A DNA stretch of 64,000 bases from Flavobacteriales bacterium (GTDB taxonomy: Bacteria > Bacteroidota > Bacteroidia > Flavobacteriales_D > CAJJDF01), in NCBI GenBank assembly GCA_018609055.1, contig JABAYJ010000004.1, forward strand, positions 108,763 to 172,762, given 5' to 3'. How positions within the stretch are numbered: position 1 is the first letter of the stretch; each line of letters starts with the position of its first letter. The notes under the pieces were generated by a model. It was not told the origin of the DNA, made no database searches, and worked only from the letters and a program-made list of their open reading frames with translations. Of the stretch, positions 28,937 to 37,832 are shown one piece after another. The position numbers and the translations under genes are program-made.

Positions 28937-29851
28937 TTATAACTTCTCTGCTATTCTCATTTTTGCACTTCGTGCTCTTGAGTTCAATTCTATTTCTTCT
29001 TCGTTAGGCACAATTGCCTTTCTCGACACATCTTTCATTTGTACCAGTGGGTTTCCGTAAAAATCCTTTTCTATTTCTCCTTCAAACTTTCCTTTCTTGA
29101 TGAAATTCTTAACCAACCTATCTTCTAGAGAGTGATAAGAAATCACCACCAATCTTCCTCCAGGTTTTAAAACATCCTGAGCAGCTACTAAAAACTTTTT
29201 TAGCACTTCTAACTCTTGGTTTACTTCAATTCGTATTGCTTGAAATATCTGAGCCAAAAACTGATTTTCTTTTTTGAAAGTGGTAAGCAACTTCACGATA
29301 TCAATTAACTGAGTAGTTGTTTTGATTTCGTTTACTTCTCTTGCTTCCACAATTTTTCGAGCTACAAGTCTGGCGTTTCGGATATCCGCATAGGCTTTGA
29401 AAATAAATTCAAGTCTATCTTCTTCGTAATCATTCACAACTTGCTTTGCAGTAAGTTCCTGATCTTGATTCATTCGCATATCTAAATCTCCTTCGTAACG
29501 AATAGAGAAACCTCTTTCGCCAGAATCGAATTGATGAGAAGAAACTCCTAAATCCGCTAGTATTCCATCAACTTGGGCAATTCCGTGAAAAGCCAAGTAG
29601 TTTTGGATAAAAGCAAAGTTTTGATCTATCAGAGTAAATCGAGAATCGTCTAAGGAATTTTCGTGAGCTTCGGCATCTTGATCAAAAGCGAAAAGTTTTC
29701 CTTTTTCATCAAGCGATTCAAGAATTTTTCTTGAATGACCTCCACCACCAAAAGTTACATCTACGTATACGCCATTTGGTACAATGTTCAATCCTTCGAC
29801 TGAACTATTTAAAAGAACTGGGACATGATAACCTCTATCGTTTTTCATCAT
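28937..29851 (-). CDS. rsmH: 16S rRNA (cytosine(1402)-N4)-methyltransferase RsmH
   Basis: A SAM-dependent methyltransferase (formerly MraW) that modifies C1402 of 16S rRNA. I start it at ATG 29851, giving 304 residues beginning MMKNDRGYHVPVLL. The longest frame begins with GTG at 29863. Landmarks are YVDVTFGGGGHSRKIL (SAM motif I), DGILADLGVSSHQFD, RGFSIRYEGDLDMRMN and the C-terminal VISYHSLEDRLVKNF. The start overlaps the end of mraZ by 17 bases, a common arrangement in dcw clusters. Confidence 0.97.
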   Translation of the reverse strand: MMKNDRGYHVPVLLNSSVEGLNIVPNGVYVDVTFGGGGHSRKILESLDEKGKLFAFDQDAEAHENSLDDSRFTLIDQNFAFIQNYLAFHGIAQVDGILADLGVSSHQFDSGERGFSIRYEGDLDMRMNQDQELTAKQVVNDYEEDRLEFIFKAYADIRNARLVARKIVEAREVNEIKTTTQLIDIVKLLTTFKKENQFLAQIFQAIRIEVNQELEVLKKFLVAAQDVLKPGGRLVVISYHSLEDRLVKNFIKKGKFEGEIEKDFYGNPLVQMKDVSRKAIVPNEEEIELNSRARSAKMRIAEKL

Positions 29852-30296
29852 CTTTGCTGTCACTCATAACCTGTTCGGCAAGTGCTGCAAAGTCCCCCAT
29901 TTCTTCATTCATTAATTCATCATACTTCGTTTTGTCCCACATTTCAATTCGGTCGGCATACGCAAAAAGGACAACCTCTTTGGTAATTCCAGCATACTCT
30001 AGTAGGTCTTTAGGAAGATTAACTCTTCCGTTTCCGTCCATATCTAATTGAGTAGCTCCGTTCTGAAATTTTCGAACAAACGCTCGGTTTTTAGTGATGA
30101 ATAAATTCAAATCATTGAGCTTATTCGCAACAACTTCCCAGTCTTTGTGAGGATACAGACCAAGACAACCTTCGAACCCACGGTTCAAGACAAACCCTTC
30201 CTTCCCTTCATTGTCTAATTGTTTTTTTAGACCTGATGGAACAGTGAGTCGCCCTTTGGCATCCAGTTTACATATGTATTCTCCTAGATAAGACAT
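29835..30296 (-). CDS. mraZ: Transcriptional regulator MraZ
   Basis: A 153-residue double AbrB-like DNA-binding protein that regulates the dcw operon from the first position. ATG 30296 gives the expected N-terminus SYLGEYICKLDAKGRLTVP, and the longer frame to 30347 would run into the operator. Repeat motifs DAKGRLTVP (first half) and DGNGRVNLPKDL (second half) show the two MraZ domains. Upstream on the minus strand are three GTGG units at 10-bp spacing (30331-30355), the pattern recognised by MraZ proteins, so autoregulation is likely. Confidence 0.96.
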   Translation of the reverse strand: MSYLGEYICKLDAKGRLTVPSGLKKQLDNEGKEGFVLNRGFEGCLGLYPHKDWEVVANKLNDLNLFITKNRAFVRKFQNGATQLDMDGNGRVNLPKDLLEYAGITKEVVLFAYADRIEMWDKTKYDELMNEEMGDFAALAEQVMSDSKDDEKR

Positions 30297-30312
30297 AGTT
30301 ATTGTTAATAAG

Positions 30313-30320
30313 CAAAGATA
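30313..30320 (-). promoter_or_regulatory. -7 box of the dcw operon promoter
   Basis: TATCTTTG on the minus strand matches TAnnTTTG exactly and lies 16 bases before the mraZ ATG. The MraZ operator starts ten bases upstream of it, so a bound MraZ would cover the -33 region. Confidence 0.65.
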
Positions 30321-30330
30321 TTTAATATAT

Positions 30331-30355
30331 CCCACATTTCTCCACATTATACCAC
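30331..30355 (-). promoter_or_regulatory. MraZ operator with three GTGG direct repeats
   Basis: Read on the minus strand there are three GTGG units at exact 10-bp periodicity (complement CCAC at 30332-30335, 30342-30345 and 30352-30355). MraZ proteins bind direct TGGGN-type repeats separated by five bases, which gives the same 10-bp period. It overlaps the expected -33 region of the TATCTTTG box. The 305-base gap between mraZ and engB (30297-30601) otherwise shows only the engB promoter, with no further gene seen. Confidence 0.75.
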
Positions 30356-30572
30356 TATGTGAATAACTTTATAACGAAACTAAACATAAAAAGTTTCATT
30401 ACAAACAAAAAGTATTGATTTTAAAGGGTTTTACTTAAAAAAAGTGTTGATAAATAGGGTGGGAGAGATTTCCATTCTATTAACAATCGGATGTTGAATA
30501 CTGATTAAATTCGATGGCAAAAATAGACCCTTTTAGAAAAGTGGATTATTGTGGGGAAGGAATTTTTTCTTC

Positions 30573-30580
30573 TATCTTTG
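30573..30580 (+). promoter_or_regulatory. -7 box for engB
   Basis: TATCTTTG matches the consensus TAnnTTTG and ends 21 bases before the engB ATG. A TTG at 30549-30551 is 21 bases upstream, close to the usual -33 spacing. Confidence 0.6.
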
Positions 30581-30601
30581 CAAATAATCATCCCAATAAA
30601 A

Positions 30602-31222
30602 ATGAAAGTAAAAACAGCAGAATTTGTAATTAGTAACACACGTGTAGACATGTGTCCTAAACCATCAATACCTGAATATGCTTTTATAGGAAGATCAAAT
30701 GTTGGGAAATCGAGTTTAATAAACTCAATGTGTAACAACAAAAAGCTAGCAAAAACCTCTTCTACTCCTGGAAAAACACAATTGATAAATCACTTCATTA
30801 TCAATAATGATTGGTACTTAGTGGATTTACCTGGATATGGTTTTACTAAAACTCCTGTTCACTTAAAACAGAAGTGGATGAATTTTACAAGAAATTATTT
30901 GAGACATAGAGAAAACCTAATGTGCGTATTTGTATTATTAGACTCTCGACACAATGTACAAAAGGTGGATGATGAATTTATGGAATGGCTTGGTGATAAC
31001 GGAATACCGTTTGTAATGGTGTTTACCAAAATGGATAAGCTAGACCCAAGAGATATTGAAGGAAACATTCAAGCTTACCAAGATAAAATGAGTGAAAAGT
31101 GGAGCTTTTTGCCACAGCATTTTCTTACATCCTCTGAAAAGAAAGAAGGTAATGAAGAGATTCTTAAATTTATTGAAGAAACTAGCAAAGGTTTTGTGAA
31201 GCCAGTTGATGATAGGTTTTAA
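30602..31222 (+). CDS. engB: Ribosome biogenesis GTPase EngB (YihA/YsxC)
   Basis: A 206-residue TrmE-Era-EngA-like GTPase required for assembly of the large ribosomal subunit. ATG 30602 gives the usual N-terminus MKVKTAEFV. The longer frame from 30551 would extend across the -7 box. G1 is GRSNVGKSS (30-38), the G2-region sequence is SSTPGKTQLINHF, G3 is DLPGYG and G4 is TKMD. Its transcription diverges from the dcw cluster, with both promoters in the shared gap. Length is typical for the family. Confidence 0.97.
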   Translation: MKVKTAEFVISNTRVDMCPKPSIPEYAFIGRSNVGKSSLINSMCNNKKLAKTSSTPGKTQLINHFIINNDWYLVDLPGYGFTKTPVHLKQKWMNFTRNYLRHRENLMCVFVLLDSRHNVQKVDDEFMEWLGDNGIPFVMVFTKMDKLDPRDIEGNIQAYQDKMSEKWSFLPQHFLTSSEKKEGNEEILKFIEETSKGFVKPVDDRF

Positions 31223-31260
31223 TTGTTACTCATCACTCCTCAACATAAGCTATCTCCACA

Positions 31261-31293
31261 AAAAAAGCAGCCACAAACTGCGACTGCTTTTCT
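31261..31293. terminator. Bidirectional terminator between engB and the lipoprotein gene
   Basis: AAAAGCAG (31263-31270) pairs with CTGCTTTT (31284-31291), with A-rich and T-rich flanks on either side. It lies between the convergent ends of engB and the lipoprotein gene, consistent with termination in both directions. Confidence 0.7.
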
Positions 31294-31310
31294 AACTAAT
31301 TAAATTTAAT

Positions 31311-31841
31311 TTATTCTTTAGCCTCTGCTTCAACCTCTACATCAAATTTTATTGATGCTGAAACTACTTGAGTTTCATCTTGATCGGCAGTATAATCAAT
31401 ATCCAAAGTAACATAAATCACATCTTGATTTAAATATTCCGCAATTTCTGTATCGTCTAAGATATCCAAAGTCAATTCTTTATCAGCTCCAGTAATGTCA
31501 TTCTTGTTAGCTACTGCAACCATTGGCAAGTCGTCTGAAGAGAAAGAAAGCTTTGCTCCACGAACAGCAGACAAACCAGCTGAATCAGTTTTAGAAATTG
31601 TAACAGAAGACAAAATAGCTTCTTCCATTTTTTCTTTAGTAATCATTGGATTAGACTCCAATAATTCTTTAATGTTTAGTTCTTGAGTTGCAGAGTTACC
31701 TCCTCCTTCAAAAATATCAGAAATGTCAAAAGTTTGTGCAGGAGTTTCTAAGCTAACAGTTTCTGTAACTACTGAACAAGAAAACAAAGTGGCTGCTAAT
31801 GCCAATGAAGTAAAAGCAATTTTAAAAGAAGTTAATTTCAT
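31311..31841 (-). CDS. Lipoprotein of unknown function (176 aa)
   Basis: A 176-residue protein with a lipoprotein signal peptide (hydrophobic residues 8-20, then LFSC with Cys22 as lipidation site). The mature part is acidic and predicted to be beta-rich in its C-terminal half, where DIDYTADQDETQVVSASIKFDVEVEAEAKE, described as alternating acidic strands, ends the protein. I recognise no family. It stands alone between a bidirectional terminator and the MATE gene, and its own transcription direction matches the MATE gene 74 bases upstream. Confidence 0.7.
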   Translation of the reverse strand: MKLTSFKIAFTSLALAATLFSCSVVTETVSLETPAQTFDISDIFEGGGNSATQELNIKELLESNPMITKEKMEEAILSSVTISKTDSAGLSAVRGAKLSFSSDDLPMVAVANKNDITGADKELTLDILDDTEIAEYLNQDVIYVTLDIDYTADQDETQVVSASIKFDVEVEAEAKE

Positions 31842-31915
31842 AATAGGTATTGTATTTAAGTTAAATTTTGAATAAAGATATGAAATAGATTTAAAACCTA
31901 TAACATTAAATTAAT

Positions 31916-33256
31916 CTAGGTGGTATAATATTTTTTTCTGAAAAGATAAATGATTGAACCTCCTCTAAAAATATTCCAAGTTACGAATGATATCCAAACT
32001 CCATAAAGTTTAAAATCGTACCAGTCGAGCAAATAAGAAAGCGGCCAAAACACCAAAAATGTTGCTAGTACAAGTGTATTTCTGAGGTAAGCTGTTTCAC
32101 CAAGCCCTTTAAAAATACCATCAAAAGTAAAAGTAACTCCACTAATAAATTGAGCTACAATAATTATCCAAAAAACTGAATAAAATATAGATACAACCTC
32201 CTCATTATTACTAAACAAACTACCCAAGACAGGATATAGAGCTACAAAAATTAATGCTAAAACTCCTGCTACAATTAGGTTGTATTTTACTAAGTCTTTG
32301 GAAAGAATTGACAATGCTTTGAAGTCTTTTTTACCCAATAACTTTCCAGAAATGGCATTACCTGCATTTGAAAACCCATCAATAAAAAAGAAAGAGAACA
32401 CCCAGATATTAATCAGAATTGAATGAGCTGCCAAATAGTTTTCTCCATAAGAAATAGAATATCTGTTGGCTAAATAAAAAGTGAAATTAAGTGCGATTGT
32501 CCTAATTAGCATATTCGCAGACATGATTAACATGGTTTTAAACTCTGGATTGGGTTTAAAAACTCTTGGAAATAAATCAAAAATAGTTTTTCTCTTGGCG
32601 ATTATCGTTACAATAACTAACATTATAACTTGTGCAAATACACTTGCCCATGCCACTCCTTCGATTCCCATATTTGGTTGAAAATCACCAATACCAAATA
32701 CCAGAATATAATCGAGAATCATATTGACTATTGCTCCAGAAATACTGGCATACATAATCCATACGGTATTTTGCATTCCTCTAAAAACTCCAAAAACAGT
32801 ATACACTATCATAGAAATTGGCAGACCAATAATTCGAATATTAAAATAAGATATCGATTTACTTAGCAATTCTCTTTGCTCAGGTTTTACTCCGTAAAAA
32901 TCTAAAAATATACTCTCTGTAAAAAGGAAAGAAAGTCCCCCAACTATAACTCCCAACATTGCACCAAACAAAATAGTTTGCGGAACCAATGATTTAATAT
33001 CGCTCAATTTTTCTGCTCCCATGTATTTGGAAACTATAGAAGAAATTGAGGTTCTTATTTGCGATAAACACCACAACAGTAGAGTATAGAACCCTGCTCC
33101 CAAACCTACTGCAGATTGAGAAATATTAGAGGTTTCACCCAAATTTCCAATAATGGCAGTATCCACCAAACCAATTATTGGCTCGGCAATTCCGGCAAAA
33201 ATTGCAGGGATTGCGAGTATCCTAATCTCTTTAAAACTTATTTTGGTTGAATTCAC
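31916..33256 (-). CDS. MATE family efflux transporter (DinF-like)
   Basis: A 446-residue polytopic membrane protein with about twelve helices in two MatE halves (roughly residues 12-200 and 235-430). Early motifs AIPAIFAGIAEPIIGLVDTAIIG, noted as the first-helix signature starting near residue 16, and QIRTSISSIVSKYMGA place it in the MATE superfamily, nearest the DinF-like branch. These exchange cations for drugs or metabolites, and the substrate is unknown. Translation begins at GTG 33256. Neighbouring genes give no functional clue. Confidence 0.92.
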   Translation of the reverse strand: MNSTKISFKEIRILAIPAIFAGIAEPIIGLVDTAIIGNLGETSNISQSAVGLGAGFYTLLLWCLSQIRTSISSIVSKYMGAEKLSDIKSLVPQTILFGAMLGVIVGGLSFLFTESIFLDFYGVKPEQRELLSKSISYFNIRIIGLPISMIVYTVFGVFRGMQNTVWIMYASISGAIVNMILDYILVFGIGDFQPNMGIEGVAWASVFAQVIMLVIVTIIAKRKTIFDLFPRVFKPNPEFKTMLIMSANMLIRTIALNFTFYLANRYSISYGENYLAAHSILINIWVFSFFFIDGFSNAGNAISGKLLGKKDFKALSILSKDLVKYNLIVAGVLALIFVALYPVLGSLFSNNEEVVSIFYSVFWIIIVAQFISGVTFTFDGIFKGLGETAYLRNTLVLATFLVFWPLSYLLDWYDFKLYGVWISFVTWNIFRGGSIIYLFRKKYYTT

Positions 33257-33400
33257 GGCATAAAGATAGACTTTATAACATTGAATTCAAGTCCTAAAAA
33301 GTAAAGTTTAACTATGAAATAGTAGCCAAGTTTAATGCTGTTTTATTTCATAATAATGGGCATTTTTGCTATTTTCGACAAACAAAAATTAAAAGGCAAA

Positions 33401-34015
33401 ATGCACGTAGCAATTTCAGGAAATATAGGAGCAGGAAAAACGACACTAACTAATCTGCTAGCAAAGCATTACAAATGGGATACTCATTTTGAAGATGTAG
33501 AAAACAATCCTTACCTAAATGACTTTTATGAAGACATGCAGAGATGGTCATTTAACCTTCAAATATTTTATTTGAACAGCCGATTTACTCAAATTCAAGA
33601 GATTAAGAATAGTCAGAAAACGGTAATTCAAGATAGGACCATTTATGAAGACGCCTACATTTTTGCACCTAACTTGCATAAAATGGGATTAATGTCTACT
33701 AAGGATTTCGAAAACTATTTTTCTCTTTTTAACTTGATGGAAAAATTTATTTCGGCTCCAGACCTTTTGATTCACCTTAGAGCAAGTGTACCAACATTGG
33801 TAAATCAAATTTCGCAAAGAGGAAGAGAATATGAAGAAAGCATTAGGATTGATTACCTAAAAAAACTAAACGAAAGATATGAAGCTTGGATTAGCACATA
33901 CTCAAGCGGAAAAGTTATTATTGTAGATGTAGACAACAATAATTTTAAAGAAAACCCTGAAGATTTAGGAAAAATCATCACTGATATTGATGCAGAAATA
34001 AACGGATTGTTTTAA
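33401..34015 (+). CDS. Deoxynucleoside kinase
   Basis: A 204-residue P-loop kinase of the deoxynucleoside kinase family that phosphorylates deoxynucleosides in salvage. ATG 33401 gives the usual opening MHVAISGNIGAGKTTLT, with the P-loop GNIGAGKT near residue 8. The longest frame from 33335 would add 22 unlikely residues. FNLQIFYLNSRF and the catalytic region IQDRTIYEDAYIFA are characteristic. REYEESIRIDYLKKLNERYE is the lid and following helix. The specific deoxynucleoside cannot be decided by eye. Confidence 0.93.
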   Translation: MHVAISGNIGAGKTTLTNLLAKHYKWDTHFEDVENNPYLNDFYEDMQRWSFNLQIFYLNSRFTQIQEIKNSQKTVIQDRTIYEDAYIFAPNLHKMGLMSTKDFENYFSLFNLMEKFISAPDLLIHLRASVPTLVNQISQRGREYEESIRIDYLKKLNERYEAWISTYSSGKVIIVDVDNNNFKENPEDLGKIITDIDAEINGLF

Positions 34016-34058
34016 TCCAACACAATAATTTTATCCAGCAAACTGATTAAAAAGTAAG

Positions 34059-34066
34059 TATCTTTA
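34059..34066 (+). promoter_or_regulatory. Candidate -7 box for the M4 peptidase gene
   Basis: TATCTTTA differs from TAnnTTTG at the last base and lies 35 bases before the ATG at 34102, a plausible distance. Confidence 0.4.
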
Positions 34067-34101
34067 TTGCTGTTCGTTTTTATACACTTACACTATTACT
34101 T

Positions 34102-37100
34102 ATGAAAAAATTAATACTATTACCAGTTCTTTTCTTAGGACTAATGTCTTTCTCTCAGAAGAAATCTGATAGAATTTCGAGTATATTATCTGAAGCCAGA
34201 TTAGAAAATTTAAAAGAAAATTCAACTATTCCTGGGTTCATTCAATTTAACAAAGGGTTGGAGCCAAATATTTCAGAAATTCAGGAATTACTGAATACTT
34301 TTTCTAAAACGAAATTTACTTTAAAAGAAGTTTCAAGAACTGACGATCAATTAGGGTTCACTCACATTAAATACCAACAAGTAATTAATGGAACTCCCTT
34401 AGAATTATCTTTTGCTGCTATTCACTTAAAAAATGGAAGAGTAGTTGCTTTAAGTGGAAACCTTTATAGCGGAAGAGTATCCTCTTCGTATATTAGTCTT
34501 TCTGAAAAAGCTGCATTAGAGAGTGCTTTAAAATCAATAAATGCTGAACAATACAAATGGCAAATAGCTGAGGAAGAATTATTCATCAAAAAAGAAATGA
34601 ATGATAACAATGCCACATTTTATCCTGAAGGAGAGTTAACGTTATTGGAAACAAAAGCTGGTTTAAGATTAACATATAAATTCAGTATTTATGCTCACAA
34701 ACCAGTAAGCAAAGCAGAATACTATGTTGATGCTGTAAATGGAAAAGTATTATTTAAAAATGCAATTATTCATCATGCTGATGCTACAGGAATAGGAAGC
34801 ACTGGTTATAGTGGAGCAAGAGTAATTGTTACTGATTCGTTTTCTTCAACTCCTACTAATTACAGATTACGTGAGTCTGGAAGAGGAAATGGAATTGAGA
34901 CTTATGATATGAATACTGGTACAACTTACGGAAATGCAGTTGACTTTACTGATAGTGATAACAACTGGACTTCCACTACAAATGATGATCAATATGCTTT
35001 AGATGCGCATTGGGGAGCAGAAATGACTTATGATTATTTTTGGACAGTACATTCAAGAAATAGTATTGATGGAAGTGGGTTTGCCTTGAAAAGTTACATT
35101 CATTATGATGCCAATTATGTGAATGCCTTTTGGGATGGACAAAGAATGACCTACGGTGATGGAAACGGAACTACAACCTCTCCTCTAACAACAATGGCAA
35201 TTGCAGGACATGAAATTACTCACGGATTAATTTCTCGAACTGCTAACTTGGTATACAGCTACGAATCTGGAGCATTAAACGAATCTTTTGCAGATATTTT
35301 TGGAGTTTGTATCGATTTTTGGTCAAGACCAACATTAGCAAACTGGTTAATGGGAGATGAAATTTACATTACTGGAAATAGTTATTTCCGTTCAATGTCT
35401 AACCCAAATGCAAGAAACGATCCGGACACATATTTAGGAACTAACTGGTATGCTGGAACTGGAGACAATGGTGGAGTTCACACAAATAGTGGAGTACAAA
35501 ACTTTTGGTTCTATACTTTGGTTACCGGAGGAAGTGGAACAAATGATTTAGGAAACGCCTATAATGTTTCTGCATTAGGAATGGATACTGCCTCAAGAAT
35601 TGCTTTTAGAGCATTAACAACTCCTGGTTATTTATCAAGAAACTCACAATATTCTGACGCACGTTTTTACTCAATAAAATCTGCTACTGATTTATACGGA
35701 GCATGTTCACCAGCAGTAATTGCTACAACAAATGCTTGGTATGCTGTAGGAGTTGGCGGACCTTATGTTGCAGGAGTTCAAAGTATTTTTGCAACTGGTG
35801 ATAGTGTAGGTTGTAAAATCCCTCACACTGTTTCGTTCACAAACAACAGTAATAATGCAACTGCTTTTATCTGGGATTTTGGAGATGGAAGTACAAGTAC
35901 AGCTGTTAATCCAACTCATACATATTATGGTTTTGGACCATATTCAGTTGAACTATATGCAAATGGTGGAACTTGTGGAGATGATACTTTAATTAAAGTA
36001 GCCAATGTAAGAATTGACACTTCTTTACCATGTCCAGTTATTTTAGCAAGAAATGGTACGGGTTCATCTAATGAATGTTCAGGAACATTGTATGATGATG
36101 GAGGAGCATCTGGTGACTATAGCGCTAATCAAGTTTCTTACTTTACAATAGCACCTACAAATGCTGTTAACGTAACATTGAATTTTTCATTTTTTGATGT
36201 AGAATTAGGAGATATAGGAACTTCATGTAATTATGATTACCTAGAAGTATATGATGGAAACTCTACAGCAGCTCCTTTACTTGGAAGATACTGTAACAAC
36301 AATCTTCCACCAGCTTCATTAACTTCCTCTGGAGGAACTATGTTAATTAAATTTAGAGTGGATGGTGGACAAGAAGAAGCAGGATTTAAATTAGATTGGA
36401 ATTGCTTACAACACACTTCTCCTTTACCACTGGCATTAATGACTACTGGTGATACAAATATTTGTAAAAATGAAACGGTAGCATTTACAAATACTAGTTA
36501 CAACTTTACAAGTCACACATGGAGTTTCCCTGGAGGAACACCAGCTACCTCAACATCAGCTAATCCAATAGTAACTTACAATACAGGTGGAACTTATAAC
36601 GCAAGGCTTATTGCTACTAACTCTAACGGTTCAGATACTACTTACCAAACTATTGTTGTAAAGTCTGTTTGTCCTGTAACTATGACTCCTAACGGAACAA
36701 TCACTTTAGTTTCATGTGATGGACAATTAATTGATGATGGTGGACTTACAGGTGATTATTCGCCAAATCAAACATCTTATGCAACTATATCTCCTACAGG
36801 AGCTCAGAACGTAGTACTTAACTTTAATTCGTTTGATGTAGAAGCAGATAACTGTATCTATGATTACATGAAAATTTATGATGGTGCTTCAACTTCATCT
36901 CCACTAATTGGAAAATATTGTAACTCTACTTTACCTCCAAATCCTCTTGTATCAACTGGTGGTTCATTAACTATTGAGTTTTATGCAGATGCTGGATTAG
37001 AATTAGATGGATATAATATTGGATGGCACTGTTCATTAGTAGGAATTAGTGAATTAGATAAAATTGAAAAAGTATCTATTTACCCTAACCCAACAACTAA

Positions 37101-37302
37101 CCAAGTTACATTAGAAGTAGACTTTAACCAAGCCACTTCTTTAAATGTAAAGATTATTGATTTACTTGGTAAAGTTCATTACCAAAGCACAACAGAAGAT
37201 CAAGCACTTCAGTTTACTGATAAAATTGATGTATCAAATTTAGCTAGCGGAACATATATTATCTATGTAAATGACCAAGCACACAAATTGATAAAGCAAT
37301 AA
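34102..37302 (+). CDS. Secreted M4 (thermolysin-type) metallopeptidase with PKD/CUB modules and T9SS domain
   Basis: A 1066-residue exported protease. A signal peptide (residues 1-19) is followed by an FTP/PepSY propeptide to about 225 and an M4 catalytic domain to about 550. Zinc ligands are His370 and His374 in HEITH and Glu394 in NESFAD, with the 20-residue spacing of thermolysin. His460 in GVHTNSGV is the transition-state histidine. Then come PKD, CUB, PKD and CUB modules. The two CUB units are clear internal duplicates (YDDGGASGDY and IDDGGLTGDY). A T9SS type A sorting domain (VSIYPNPTTNQVTLEV) ends the protein. It should be released or anchored at the cell surface. Confidence 0.95.
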   Translation: MKKLILLPVLFLGLMSFSQKKSDRISSILSEARLENLKENSTIPGFIQFNKGLEPNISEIQELLNTFSKTKFTLKEVSRTDDQLGFTHIKYQQVINGTPLELSFAAIHLKNGRVVALSGNLYSGRVSSSYISLSEKAALESALKSINAEQYKWQIAEEELFIKKEMNDNNATFYPEGELTLLETKAGLRLTYKFSIYAHKPVSKAEYYVDAVNGKVLFKNAIIHHADATGIGSTGYSGARVIVTDSFSSTPTNYRLRESGRGNGIETYDMNTGTTYGNAVDFTDSDNNWTSTTNDDQYALDAHWGAEMTYDYFWTVHSRNSIDGSGFALKSYIHYDANYVNAFWDGQRMTYGDGNGTTTSPLTTMAIAGHEITHGLISRTANLVYSYESGALNESFADIFGVCIDFWSRPTLANWLMGDEIYITGNSYFRSMSNPNARNDPDTYLGTNWYAGTGDNGGVHTNSGVQNFWFYTLVTGGSGTNDLGNAYNVSALGMDTASRIAFRALTTPGYLSRNSQYSDARFYSIKSATDLYGACSPAVIATTNAWYAVGVGGPYVAGVQSIFATGDSVGCKIPHTVSFTNNSNNATAFIWDFGDGSTSTAVNPTHTYYGFGPYSVELYANGGTCGDDTLIKVANVRIDTSLPCPVILARNGTGSSNECSGTLYDDGGASGDYSANQVSYFTIAPTNAVNVTLNFSFFDVELGDIGTSCNYDYLEVYDGNSTAAPLLGRYCNNNLPPASLTSSGGTMLIKFRVDGGQEEAGFKLDWNCLQHTSPLPLALMTTGDTNICKNETVAFTNTSYNFTSHTWSFPGGTPATSTSANPIVTYNTGGTYNARLIATNSNGSDTTYQTIVVKSVCPVTMTPNGTITLVSCDGQLIDDGGLTGDYSPNQTSYATISPTGAQNVVLNFNSFDVEADNCIYDYMKIYDGASTSSPLIGKYCNSTLPPNPLVSTGGSLTIEFYADAGLELDGYNIGWHCSLVGISELDKIEKVSIYPNPTTNQVTLEVDFNQATSLNVKIIDLLGKVHYQSTTEDQALQFTDKIDVSNLASGTYIIYVNDQAHKLIKQ

Positions 37303-37324
37303 TTTTAAACTAAATACAAATTTC

Positions 37325-37362
37325 AAAGACAAAGTTGTTTCGGCAACTTTGTCTTTTTTTTT
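37325..37362 (+). terminator. Rho-independent terminator after the M4 peptidase gene
   Basis: A perfect 13-bp stem (AAAGACAAAGTTG at 37325-37337 with CAACTTTGTCTTT at 37344-37356), a six-base loop, and a T-run to 37362. It sits 22 bases past the stop of the M4 gene. Confidence 0.92.
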
Positions 37363-37832
37363 GCGTATTGTAGATATAATTAAAAAACAAATTGCCCTTT
37401 TATTTTTCTTATTGTTCTCTACCATTGTAAATTCTCAATGCAATACTATTTATGTAACGCCAACAGGCTCAGGAATTGGAAGTAAACTTAGTCCAACAAA
37501 TTTATCTAATGCCTTAATTATTGCATCACCAGGAGATCATCTTAAACTATCTACTGGGTTATTTTTTACCAATACTATTCTTTCAATACCCAATAACATT
37601 ATTATTGAAGGTGGATATTTAATTGGTTCAAATTGGACAAAAACCAGCTTAGCATATAGTTATTAGTGCTGGAGTTTCTTTTGCTTCAGTAAAAATTGGA
37701 TACTCTTATGATATCACGATAAGTAAATTGAGAGGCAACTTAGGAAACACTCATGAAGTAATAATTGGGTTCAACATAACAAAGAAGAACTTTGACTGGT
37801 ACACTTCAAATAAAAGAAAAAGAAGACTATAA
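37361..37832 (+). pseudogene. Decayed beta-helix type secreted protein, N-terminal remnant
   Basis: From 37361 to 37666 one frame encodes a signal-peptide-like start (IIKKQIALLFFLLFSTIVNSQ, beginning at the ATA/ATT codons near 37376) and a surface-protein N-terminus with YVTPTGSGIGSK and NIIIEGGY. This resembles right-handed beta-helix proteins of Bacteroidota. No ATG exists, and the frame ends at TAG 37664. The next frame is open from 37653 to 37832 and continues with repeats such as GVSFASVKIGYSYDITISKL, so a frameshift near 37655 separates two parts of one former gene. The rest of the protein is missing, and the remnant runs into the scoB gene end. A short expressed peptide is possible but unlikely. 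Confidence 0.7.

Noticed and set aside
14624..30296. Missing murF and ddl as a sign of gene loss
   Set aside because: As I know them, Bacteroidota dcw clusters commonly lack these genes, which lie elsewhere in the genome.
34102..37302. Possible fusion of two genes in the long M4 peptidase frame
   Set aside because: Peptidase, PKD, CUB and T9SS modules in one chain are normal for secreted Bacteroidota enzymes, and the frame is continuous.
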